DNA from: an uncultured Lachnospiraceae bacterium
GTDB taxonomy: Bacteria > Bacillota > Clostridia > Lachnospirales > Lachnospiraceae
Direction: 5' to 3'
DNA length: 5,333 bases
Assembly: GCA_910583895.1 (NCBI GenBank)
Contig: CAJTYJ010000083.1
Span: 1-5,333 of the forward strand
Below are positions 1-5,333 of the stretch, in pieces. How positions within the stretch are numbered: position 1 is the first letter of the stretch; every line of letters starts with the position of its first letter. The translations under genes and the position numbers were made by a program. The notes below the pieces were generated by a model. It made no database searches and was not told the origin of the DNA. It saw only the letters and a program-made list of their open reading frames with translations.

Positions 1-790
1 TACAGTCCTTGATCCGCTCCTGATTCGCCTCGAAATCGGCAAGCAGCTCGTACTCATCACCGTCCAGAAACCGACGGATGCTCTGTTTTGTCACGAGCTC
101 CACAGAACGCCGTCCCCGCTCCTCTTTGATCCCAAACTCCGTACAGATCGTGATCTCTTCCTCCGGCTTTAGCGCCCGCTGCTTCACGTCCAGATGCAGC
201 TTGCGGTAAGCCAGTACGTACAGCCCTTTCGTCATATGAATACTTAAGACATTCATCGCCAGCTGTCTGATCTGCAGCCGGCCATCCTCCCGCCCGTCGG
301 ATTCCGACTGATACTGGAAATTCCTCACGATCTCCCGGAACTGCTCCGGACTCAGCTGGTACAGCTCTCCTTTGATCGTGTCATGATCAAGATAGCGCAC
401 CAGACTGAAATCCGATTTGTACGGCACGCAGTCCAGACGGTTGCACATCTCCAGATACCCGAGGATCTTTAAATTGGCAGTGTTGTCAAACAGCGCTGTA
501 TACTTGTGGGGATTTAAATAAATATCCTGAACCAGCTTTTCATTGACGGGGCAGTAAGAGCCTTCTATGATTCTGGAGGACTGGATGGCATCGATCCGGA
601 TCCTGTCATAAGACTCTACCGTATACTGCCGCAGATGAAGACCGTCCACCGAAAGGGTACGGCTGTGAACGTCCAGATCACGGATGCCGATCCAGTATTT
701 CGTGATCTGATCTTCTCTGTTGTGGTATTCGATGCTCATCCATTTTCCCTCATGGATCGCACGGAAGATATCCCGGAAAACCGCGTTCAT
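1..790 (-). CDS. N-terminal part of a large protein with a WYL-like beta-barrel start (C-terminus outside window)
   Basis: An uninterrupted reading frame of 263 codons runs from ATG at 790-788 off the left edge with no stop, so the gene is partial. Residues 11-75 or so (AIHEGKWMSIEYHNRE, then YWIGIR, LSVDGLHL and YDRIRIDAIQSSRII) read as alternating short beta strands ending in a DRI-type strand, the pattern of WYL-type SH3-like barrels that bind ligands or nucleic acid. The remainder, to about residue 263, is mixed alpha/beta with no motif I can name, including a stretch around MTKGLYVLAYRKLHLDV. From memory, N-termini of this kind occur in Lachnospiraceae ahead of large superfamily I (DNA2-like) helicase domains, but no Walker motif is in the window, so that is inference only. 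The start at 790 is preferred over in-frame ATGs at 802 and 820 because a GGAGAGG sequence sits just upstream of it. The reading frame is certain; the function is not. Confidence 0.75.
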   Translation of the reverse strand, partial: MNAVFRDIFRAIHEGKWMSIEYHNREDQITKYWIGIRDLDVHSRTLSVDGLHLRQYTVESYDRIRIDAIQSSRIIEGSYCPVNEKLVQDIYLNPHKYTALFDNTANLKILGYLEMCNRLDCVPYKSDFSLVRYLDHDTIKGELYQLSPEQFREIVRNFQYQSESDGREDGRLQIRQLAMNVLSIHMTKGLYVLAYRKLHLDVKQRALKPEEEITICTEFGIKEERGRRSVELVTKQSIRRFLDGDEYELLADFEANQERIKDC

Positions 791-793
791 AGT

Positions 794-800
794 CCTCTCC
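794..800 (-). promoter_or_regulatory. Ribosome binding site choosing the start of the left-edge gene
   Basis: On the minus strand GGAGAGG is followed by ACT and then ATG, so its GGAG core lies 6 nt from the start codon at 790. The alternative in-frame ATG at 802 has only a weak AGG upstream and the one at 820 has nothing comparable, so 790 is the favoured start. Confidence 0.6.
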
Positions 801-906
801 ATTTCAATTACCTGAATCATTATCCAATAAAATTTACTGCATCGCCATGATTGTGGAAGCACGCATCCGCCATACAGGCGCCATCACTGCCAAGTGTTTG
901 TTTTCC

Positions 907-936
907 ATAATAACACAGCTGAATATTCTGCCGCAA
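907..936 (-). promoter_or_regulatory. Candidate sigma-A promoter for the left-edge gene
   Basis: Reading the minus strand, TTGCGG (936-931) and TATTAT (912-907) are separated by 18 bp. The -10 matches consensus at 5 of 6 positions and the -35 is poor beyond TTG. Transcription would start near position 900, about 110 nt ahead of the start codon. A second, weaker pair (TTGATG-N16-TAATAA) lies further upstream on the same strand. The rest of the 791-1058 spacer shows no gene and no convincing terminator for the regulator gene that precedes it. Confidence 0.3.
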
Positions 937-1058
937 GCACAGAAATCCGCCGCTTTATTAACCTCCAACATATATGCATCAAGAGCGTCCCCTAAACAAA
1001 GCTAAATGGGCGTTCCTGTCTGCAATTCTCCATAGCAGGTTGAAACCGGAATAGCATA

Positions 1059-1931
1059 CTATATCTGGAACCTGGAATACCCTTCACTCTTTACATATCT
1101 GCGGAACTGAACGGGTGACATACCCATATGCTTCTTAAAGACCTTCTGGAAATAATTAGCAGAAGAAAACCCGCACGCCCCGCTGACATGCGCAAGCTGC
1201 ACAGAAGTGCCTGCCAACATATCCACCGCTTTCTTAAGACGCAGCTTTGTCAGATATTCGCTTGGTTTCACGCCAGTCACTTTACAAAATTCCCGGGACA
1301 GATGACTCTGGCTGACATGACAGGCAACTGCCACATCACTGATGCCTACAGGCTCCATAAACATTTCCTCCATGTAAGTTTTTGCCCCCACAATCAGCGG
1401 TGACTCCGCTTTCTCTTTTTCCTTTCCAACACCACATAAGGCACACAGGAATGAAAACACCATAGATCCCAGCAGAAACGGATTCTGGTTAGTGCGTTTC
1501 GCCTGGGCATGAAGTTCAAATATCCATTCCACCGCACCGCTGTAGACCGGCAGGCTAATTATCCTGCCCAGATGATTCTCTATATACCGACAATATTCCA
1601 CCGCCGTGCCACATTCAAACAATATGTAGATAAACTCCCACGGCCCTTCATTGTTTTGTTCATCAAAATAGTAGCATTCCGGGCCAGGCATCTTGAGGAA
1701 AAAGCCTTTCCCCTTGTCCACAATCTTCGCTTCACCATCAATCTTCACCGTCCCGCTGCCATTTAGAGTATACTGGAAAAGATAACATTCCGGTCGGTTT
1801 TTGTTGTCCCAGAAATAGGCGCCGGTACTGCACCTCTCTTTCCCCACGGCGTTTAAACGTACTACCGGATGCTCCACATCATTGAGAAAATGGAACGCAT
1901 AATTATCTTTAACATCTTCTTTTCCCTGCAT
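1059..1931 (-). CDS. AraC-family transcriptional regulator (cupin sensor plus double helix-turn-helix)
   Basis: This 290-residue protein is full length for the family. Residues 35-110 or so form the strand-rich, Gly-punctuated pattern of an AraC-type cupin ligand-binding domain (YLFQYTLNGSGTVKIDG, then KGFFLKMPGPECYYF and WEFIYILFE). Residues 180-285 are the DNA-binding domain. The first helix-turn-helix lies near 197-219 (ISDVAVACHVSQSHLSREFCK) and the second near 245-269, ending in the family signature CGFSSANYFQKVFKKHMGMSP followed by VQFRR. The start at 1931 is supported by AAGGAG on the minus strand with 8 nt spacing. The gene is divergent from the GH4 alpha-galactosidase-like gene, so by analogy with MelR of enterobacteria it probably senses an alpha-galactoside and activates that gene. 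This role is inference from position and family. The protein carries ten cysteines, including a CALC pair at 163-166, with no known meaning here. Confidence 0.93.
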   Translation of the reverse strand: MQGKEDVKDNYAFHFLNDVEHPVVRLNAVGKERCSTGAYFWDNKNRPECYLFQYTLNGSGTVKIDGEAKIVDKGKGFFLKMPGPECYYFDEQNNEGPWEFIYILFECGTAVEYCRYIENHLGRIISLPVYSGAVEWIFELHAQAKRTNQNPFLLGSMVFSFLCALCGVGKEKEKAESPLIVGAKTYMEEMFMEPVGISDVAVACHVSQSHLSREFCKVTGVKPSEYLTKLRLKKAVDMLAGTSVQLAHVSGACGFSSANYFQKVFKKHMGMSPVQFRRYVKSEGYSRFQI

Positions 1932-1973
1932 ATTCGCTTCTCCTTCCAGGTTTTCTTTTGCACACAGCTCAAG

Positions 1974-1996
1974 GTGCAGGAAGGTACTGCCTGCAC
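1974..1996. repeat. Perfect inverted repeat GTGCAGG-N9-CCTGCAC
   Basis: Arms at 1974-1980 and 1990-1996 match exactly around a 9-bp centre. The dyad is centred about 80 bp upstream of the predicted GH4 transcription start and 54 bp upstream of the regulator start codon. It could be an operator for a dimeric DNA-binding protein or a hairpin in the regulator's leader. It is not followed by a T-run on either strand, so it does not look like a terminator. Confidence 0.5.
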
Positions 1997-2000
1997 ATCA

Positions 2001-2037
2001 AAAATTTACCCTTTTAATCAAATAGTTACCATTGCAA
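2001..2037 (+). repeat. Imperfect 17-bp direct repeat, probable AraC-family binding site
   Basis: Copies at 2001-2017 and 2021-2037 share the pattern AAnAnTTACCnTTnnAA (12 of 17 positions) with 20-bp periodicity. That is about two helical turns, the spacing used by AraC-family proteins with two helix-turn-helix motifs. The downstream copy covers the -35 box of the GH4 promoter, the classic position for a class II activator that touches sigma. Attribution to the divergent regulator at 1059-1931 is inference. Confidence 0.5.
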
Positions 2038-2060
2038 AACCACCACACCTTATCTATGAT
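2032..2060 (+). promoter_or_regulatory. Sigma-A promoter of the GH4 gene
   Basis: TTGCAA at 2032-2037 and TATGAT at 2055-2060 are separated by exactly 17 bp. The -10 has 5 of 6 consensus bases and the -35 has 4 of 6, so the promoter should respond to an activator. Transcription would begin near 2067, giving a leader of about 90 nt. Confidence 0.65.
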
Positions 2061-2070
2061 TAGAGCATAA

Positions 2071-2115
2071 CCTGCTTATGCGGCTCATAGCTATCTGAGC
2101 ATATCACAAAGCAGG
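2071..2115 (+). promoter_or_regulatory. Stem-loop in the GH4 leader
   Basis: An outer stem CCTGCTT (2071-2077) pairs with AAGCAGG (2109-2115), and an inner stem GCTCA (2083-2087) pairs with TGAGC (2096-2100). It falls within the first 50 nt of the predicted transcript and is followed by an A-rich stretch, not a T-run, so it is not a terminator. It may affect mRNA stability, or the DNA dyad may be a protein site, since its GCAGG core is shared with the dyad at 1974-1996. Confidence 0.4.
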
Positions 2116-2143
2116 CAAAAAATGAACAATCAAAATTTTACAT

Positions 2144-2150
2144 AAGGAGG
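2144..2150 (+). promoter_or_regulatory. Strong ribosome binding site of the GH4 gene
   Basis: AAGGAGG lies 8 nt before the ATG at 2159 and is near-perfectly complementary to the 16S rRNA tail. It overlaps the TAA stop (2143-2145) of a possible seven-codon upstream frame that begins at 2122. Confidence 0.85.
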
Positions 2151-2158
2151 ACAATTTT

Positions 2159-3640
2159 ATGTCATTTAAAGTAGCATTTATCGGTGCAGGAAGCATCGGT
2201 TTCACAAGAGGTCTTCTCACAGACCTTCTGTCCGTGCCGGAATTTCACGATATCGAGGTAGCGTTTACGGACATCAATCCCGACAACCTGCGCATGGTGA
2301 CACAGCTGTGCCAGAGAGATATCGACGAGAACGGCCTGAACATCAAAATCCATGCAACCCCGGACCGCAGGGAAGCATTTAAAGACGCTAAATACGTTAT
2401 CAACTGTGTCAGAATCGGCATGTTGGAGGCTTTTGCAACAGATGTCGAAATTCCGTTAAAATATGGTATCGACCAGTGCGTGGGCGATACCCTCTGCATC
2501 GGCGGCATCATGTACGGGCAGCGCGGTATTCCCGCATTGCTTTCCTTCTGTAAAGATATCAGGGAGGTGGCGGCTCCCGGATGCATCCTGCTCAATTACT
2601 CCAACCCCAACGCAATGCTGACCTGGGCATGTAACAAATATGGCAAGGTAAAAACATACGGACTATGTCACGGCGTACAGCATGGACACGAGCAGATAGC
2701 CAAAGCCCTTGGCAGAGATAAGAAGGAGGTTGATATTATCTGTGCCGGATTAAACCACCAGACATGGTATATCAGCGTCAAGACAGACGGCGTAGAGCGC
2801 ACGGGCGAGCTTTATGAACTTATGAAAGGGGCAGAGTTTGCCAGGGACGAGAACATCCGTCTGGATGTGATGAAAAACTTCGGCTACTATTCCACCGAAT
2901 CCAACGGCCATCTTTCCGAATACCTGATGTGGTACAGGAAACGCCCCGAGGATATGGAAAAGTGGATTAATTACAGCAACTGGATTCAGGGCGAGACCGC
3001 CGGATACTTGCGTGTCTGCAAGGAAAGCCGCAACTGGTTCGAGACGGACTTCCCCAACTGGCTCAAAGAGCCTGCGAAGAAGTTCTCTCCGGAAACCCGC
3101 TCCAGCGAACATGGCAGTTATATTATCGAAAGTTTGGAAACGGGACGGGTGTACAGAGGGTGCTTTAATATTATGAACGAAGGCGCCATCACGAACCTCC
3201 CAGACGAGTGCGTCGTGGAAGTACCCTGCTATGTGGACTATAACGGCATATCCGTTCCCAAAGTAGGCGACCTGCCTTTAGGGTGCGCGGCCATCTGCTC
3301 CCAGAGCGTATGGGTACAGAAACTTGCCGTGGAAGCCGCAGTCCATGCAGACTTGAACCTGTTACGCCAGGCCGCCATGCTGGACCCTTTGACAGGCGCC
3401 GTATGTACGCCTGACGAAATCAGGCAAATGGTAGACGAAATGCTTGTGGCAGGCGAACAATGGATGCCTCAGTATACAGAAGTAATCGAAAGCGCCAGAA
3501 AACGGCTGGAAAACAAGACCGTACCTTACCGCCCGGTCAAAGGATTTACCTTAAAGACAAAAACCGTGGAAGAAATGGCGGCGGAGAAAGAAAAATACAG
3601 GGCTATGGCCTCTGCTGCTGCAAAAGAAAATGTGAAATAA
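2159..3640 (+). CDS. melA: GH4 family alpha-galactosidase-like glycosidase (MelA-like)
   Basis: This 493-residue protein belongs to glycoside hydrolase family 4, cytoplasmic enzymes that cleave alpha-glycosides by an NAD- and metal-dependent oxidation, elimination and addition route. Visible hallmarks are the Rossmann loop GAGSIGF (9-15), an acidic strand end at D38, DTLCIGG (110-116), NYSNPN (146-151), and the metal ligands Cys170 in CHGV (170-173) and His200 in GLNH. Further matches to MelA are GYYSTESNGHLSEY (242-255) and the block NLPDECVVEVPCYVD (346-360). Similarity to E. coli and B. subtilis MelA, recalled from memory, runs along the whole length, so melibiose-type alpha-galactosides are the best guess. 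However, the specificity tetrapeptide is CHGV where those enzymes have CHSV, and Cys113 replaces the usual Gly, so another alpha-glycoside is possible. About 45 Lys/Glu/Ala-rich residues extend past the usual C-terminus. The start has a strong ribosome binding site, and the promoter is probably controlled by the divergent AraC-type regulator. Confidence 0.92.
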   Translation: MSFKVAFIGAGSIGFTRGLLTDLLSVPEFHDIEVAFTDINPDNLRMVTQLCQRDIDENGLNIKIHATPDRREAFKDAKYVINCVRIGMLEAFATDVEIPLKYGIDQCVGDTLCIGGIMYGQRGIPALLSFCKDIREVAAPGCILLNYSNPNAMLTWACNKYGKVKTYGLCHGVQHGHEQIAKALGRDKKEVDIICAGLNHQTWYISVKTDGVERTGELYELMKGAEFARDENIRLDVMKNFGYYSTESNGHLSEYLMWYRKRPEDMEKWINYSNWIQGETAGYLRVCKESRNWFETDFPNWLKEPAKKFSPETRSSEHGSYIIESLETGRVYRGCFNIMNEGAITNLPDECVVEVPCYVDYNGISVPKVGDLPLGCAAICSQSVWVQKLAVEAAVHADLNLLRQAAMLDPLTGAVCTPDEIRQMVDEMLVAGEQWMPQYTEVIESARKRLENKTVPYRPVKGFTLKTKTVEEMAAEKEKYRAMASAAAKENVK

Positions 3641-3677
3641 AGAAAGAAGAATCCCCCTGCTGCTTATCAAAATATAA

Positions 3678-3706
3678 TTGGCGAAGAGTCTGTAACATGC
3701 TATAAT
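3678..3706 (+). promoter_or_regulatory. Extended -10 promoter of the M32 peptidase gene
   Basis: TTGGCG (3678-3683) and a perfect TATAAT (3701-3706) are 17 bp apart, and the -10 is preceded by TGC, making an extended TGnTATAAT element. Transcription would start near 3713, leaving a leader of about 55 nt. This suggests the peptidase is expressed on its own and not as part of the GH4 transcript. Confidence 0.7.
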
Positions 3707-3731
3707 TTAAACAGTATGTCCAGACTCTTTT
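3684..3731 (+). terminator. Long hairpin after the GH4 gene, probable terminator overlapping a promoter
   Basis: AAGAGTCTG (3684-3692) pairs perfectly with CAGACTCTT (3721-3729). Inside it, ACATGCT (3695-3701) pairs with AGTATGT (3713-3719) with one G-U wobble, giving 16 pairs, a small 2x1 internal loop and an 11-nt terminal loop. The 3' arm runs into TTTT, a short U-tract, so termination may be partial. The start lies 44 bp after the GH4 stop codon. Because the -10 box of the next gene lies inside, the repeat may instead, or also, be a DNA operator. Confidence 0.5.
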
Positions 3732-3755
3732 AAAAGTTGCTGAATGTTTACACCG

Positions 3756-3762
3756 AAGGGAG
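3756..3762 (+). promoter_or_regulatory. Ribosome binding site setting the peptidase start at 3768
   Basis: AAGGGAG sits 5 nt before the ATG at 3768. The earlier in-frame ATG at 3744 is preceded by an A/T-rich stretch with no such site, and would place this sequence inside the coding region, so the shorter protein is preferred. Confidence 0.7.
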
Positions 3763-3767
3763 ATGCC

Positions 3768-5273
3768 ATGAGCAAATTATTAGAAGAATTTCAGGAGTAT
3801 CTGAAAAAGAAGAATCAGTATGAGCATGTGCTCACGCTGCTGTACTGGGACATGAAGACCTGCACCCCGAAGCTGGGACAGGAGGGTCATGTGGAGGCGC
3901 TGACCCACTTTTCCACAGAAGTCTTCGCCATGTCCACCTCCGAACAGATGGGGGAAATGCTGACCGAACTGGCCAAACCGGCAGAGTATGATGCCTTAAC
4001 GGACACATGGAAATTTATCGTCACACGCATGAAGCGCGACTTCGACCGCAACAAGCGCATTCCCGCCGATCTGTATAAGACCTACGTGCAGACCCAGGCA
4101 GAGGCCGGCAATATCTGGGTGGATGCCAAAGAGAAATCCGACTTTGGCCTGTTTGCTCCTTATCTGCAGAAGATGATCGACCTGACTGTAGAGATGACCG
4201 GCTATACCGATCCGGGCGTGGAAGTTTACGACGCTCTTCTCAACCAGTATGAGGAAGGAATGGACTCTGCCACCATCGACGCTCTGTTTGAAGCGCTGAA
4301 AAAAGAACTGATCCCTTTTGCAAAAGAGATCCTTGCAAAGCAGAAACCGGAAAATCCGGCCTTCAAAGGCTATTTCGATCCGGACGGCCAGCGGAAGGTA
4401 CAGGATCTTTTGCTTGATTATATCGGCTTTCGGAAAGATGCCGGAAGTGTCGGGGAGACAGAGCATCCTTTTACCCTCAACTTCTGTTCCAAAGATGTGC
4501 GTTTGACCAATCACTATTATGAGAATAATCCGCTCAGTTCCATCTTCTCCGCTGTCCATGAAGGCGGACACGCCATTTTTGAACAGAACATCAACCCGAA
4601 ATATGACAACACCGTAGCCGGCAGCTGCGATTACATGGGGCTTCACGAAAGCCAGTCCCGGTTCTATGAAAATATTCTGGGACGGAATAAGAACTTCTGG
4701 CTGCCCATTTACGACAAGCTGGGCGAACTGCTGCCTGCCTTTAAGGAAATCCCGTTAGAAACTTTCTACCAGGAGATCAATCACGTGCAAAACAGCTTTA
4801 TCCGTGTAAACGCAGACGAAGTGACCTACTGCTTCCATATCATACTGCGCTACGAAATGGAAAAGGCGATCTTCAGAGATCATGTGCCGGTAGGTGACCT
4901 GCCCGCATTGTGGAATCAGAAAATGCAGGATTATCTGCAGATCACACCCGCAGACGACGCACAGGGCATCCTGCAGGATATGCACTGGTCGGACGGCGGC
5001 TTTGGGTACTTCCCTTCCTATCTGCTGGGCAGCATTTACGATGGTATGCTTCTGGATACTCTGCAGGAAGAACTGGGGAATGTGGACGAACTGCTTAAGA
5101 ACGGAAAGATTAAGGACATCACCGCATGGCTGAATCAGAAGATCCACTGGTACGGCAATACGCGCAAACCCAAGGATGCGATCAGGGCAGTCTGCGGCAG
5201 GGAAATATCCGCCGAACCGCTTATCCGGTATTTTAAAGAAAAGTATTCAGAAATCTACGACATTCAGATCTGA
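3768..5273 (+). CDS. M32 family metallocarboxypeptidase (Taq/YpwA type)
   Basis: This 501-residue zinc carboxypeptidase removes C-terminal residues from peptides in the cytoplasm. It is complete at the usual M32 length and has no signal peptide. Every family motif I know is present: HPF (233-235), DVRLT (243-247), the HEGGH zinc site (264-268), HESQSR with the third ligand Glu294 (30 residues after His264, as in characterised M32 enzymes), IRVNADEVTY (345-354) and GYFPSYLLG (413-421). Glu265 is the expected catalytic base. The fold should be almost wholly helical, matching the helix-rich N-terminal half. The start at 3768 is chosen on its ribosome binding site; an in-frame ATG at 3744 would add eight residues. 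The gene has its own promoter and a 3' hairpin, so it is probably monocistronic, and a functional link to the GH4 gene is not indicated. It most likely serves general peptide turnover. Confidence 0.95.
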   Translation: MSKLLEEFQEYLKKKNQYEHVLTLLYWDMKTCTPKLGQEGHVEALTHFSTEVFAMSTSEQMGEMLTELAKPAEYDALTDTWKFIVTRMKRDFDRNKRIPADLYKTYVQTQAEAGNIWVDAKEKSDFGLFAPYLQKMIDLTVEMTGYTDPGVEVYDALLNQYEEGMDSATIDALFEALKKELIPFAKEILAKQKPENPAFKGYFDPDGQRKVQDLLLDYIGFRKDAGSVGETEHPFTLNFCSKDVRLTNHYYENNPLSSIFSAVHEGGHAIFEQNINPKYDNTVAGSCDYMGLHESQSRFYENILGRNKNFWLPIYDKLGELLPAFKEIPLETFYQEINHVQNSFIRVNADEVTYCFHIILRYEMEKAIFRDHVPVGDLPALWNQKMQDYLQITPADDAQGILQDMHWSDGGFGYFPSYLLGSIYDGMLLDTLQEELGNVDELLKNGKIKDITAWLNQKIHWYGNTRKPKDAIRAVCGREISAEPLIRYFKEKYSEIYDIQI

Positions 5274-5290
5274 CTACAGACACAACAGAC

Positions 5291-5317
5291 AAGGGCTGCA
5301 CTCATACTGCAGCCCTT
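5291..5317 (+). terminator. Rho-independent-type hairpin after the M32 peptidase gene
   Basis: AAGGGCTGCA (5291-5300) and TGCAGCCCTT (5308-5317) form a perfect 10-bp, GC-rich stem with a 7-nt loop, beginning 18 nt after the stop codon. The following CGTTATTTG is only moderately U-rich. The position and strength of the stem make it the likely end of the peptidase transcript, and it could act from either direction if a converging gene follows. Confidence 0.75.
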
Positions 5318-5333
5318 CGTTATTTGTATCGTC

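Larger units (their letters stand above)
1932..2158. promoter_or_regulatory. Divergent regulatory region between the AraC-type and GH4 genes
   Basis: This 227-bp AT-rich spacer holds the control sites of both flanking genes. From left to right it carries the regulator's ribosome binding site (AAGGAG on the minus strand, 1945-1940), a perfect 7-9-7 dyad, a 17-bp direct repeat, the GH4 promoter, a leader hairpin, and the GH4 ribosome binding site. I could not find a convincing promoter for the regulator. The best minus-strand -10 is TAAATT at 2008-2003, with a poor -35 (TGGTAA) inside the direct repeat, so regulator transcription may be weak or autoregulated. Confidence 0.7.

Noticed and set aside
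635..850. A 71-codon plus-strand frame over the start of the left-edge gene
   Set aside because: It is antisense to a 263-codon frame that has a good ribosome binding site, and its product resembles nothing known.
987..1018. Weak inverted repeat (GCGTCCCC with GGGCGTT) considered as a terminator of the AraC-type gene
   Set aside because: Pairing is broken by mismatches, the loop is long, and no U-tract follows on the minus strand.
1041..1054. Sequence resembling a catabolite-repression (cre) site, TGAAACCG followed by GAATAG
   Set aside because: The first half fits the cre consensus, but the second half mismatches at several required positions, and it lies downstream of the regulator gene, not near a promoter.
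2245..3112. Minus-strand open frames of 116 and 120 codons inside the GH4 gene
   Set aside because: Both are antisense to a strongly supported coding region, and their composition (Cys, Ser and Arg rich, or low complexity) is typical of shadow frames.
3460..3705. An 81-codon plus-strand frame overlapping the 3' end of the GH4 gene and the spacer
   Set aside because: It is a shifted frame of the Lys/Glu-rich GH4 tail, has no ribosome binding site, and runs through the hairpin and -10 box region.
3744..3767. Upstream in-frame ATG as the start of the M32 peptidase
   Set aside because: It has no ribosome binding site, whereas AAGGGAG is well placed for the ATG at 3768; the shorter product also fits the family length of about 500 residues.
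3996..4646. A 216-codon open frame on the minus strand inside the M32 peptidase gene
   Set aside because: It lies wholly antisense to a gene whose family motifs are all intact; its protein has no recognisable domain, and it is best explained by codon bias of the real gene.

Overview
The window looks like a stretch of chromosome from a gut-type Firmicute, most likely in or near the Lachnospiraceae. This rests on balanced base composition, strong AGGAGG-type ribosome binding sites, and proteins resembling clostridial versions of their families; no marker gene is present to settle it. Four protein-coding genes are visible, one of them cut by the window edge. There is no sign of tRNA or rRNA genes, CRISPR, insertion sequences or phage.

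Layout. Positions 1-790 (minus strand) hold the N-terminal 263 residues of a larger protein that starts with a WYL-like small beta-barrel segment; its C-terminal part lies beyond the left edge. A 268-bp spacer with a weak candidate promoter follows. Positions 1059-1931 (minus) encode an AraC-family regulator with an N-terminal cupin sensor and a C-terminal double helix-turn-helix. It is transcribed away from a complete GH4 alpha-galactosidase-like gene at 2159-3640 (plus). Positions 3768-5273 (plus) encode a complete M32 metallocarboxypeptidase, followed by a strong hairpin that probably terminates transcription.

How the parts fit. The AraC-type gene and the GH4 gene are divergent, the same logic as melR-melA of enterobacteria. 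The 227-bp spacer carries a good sigma-A promoter for the GH4 gene (TTGCAA-N17-TATGAT). Immediately upstream is an imperfect 17-bp direct repeat with 20-bp spacing whose proximal copy covers the -35 box, the geometry expected of an AraC-family activator. The likely circuit is a sugar-sensing regulator that switches on a cytoplasmic, NAD- and metal-dependent alpha-galactosidase. No transporter is in the window, so sugar uptake must be encoded elsewhere. The M32 peptidase is probably separate: between it and the GH4 gene lies a hairpin that may end the GH4 transcript, and inside this hairpin sits an extended -10 promoter for the peptidase gene.

This is mostly ordinary core and accessory metabolism. 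The points most worth a second look are regulatory: the direct repeat at the GH4 promoter, the promoter nested in an inverted repeat at 3678-3731, and the GCAGG-cored dyads in the divergent spacer. The partial left-edge gene is the least understood part.
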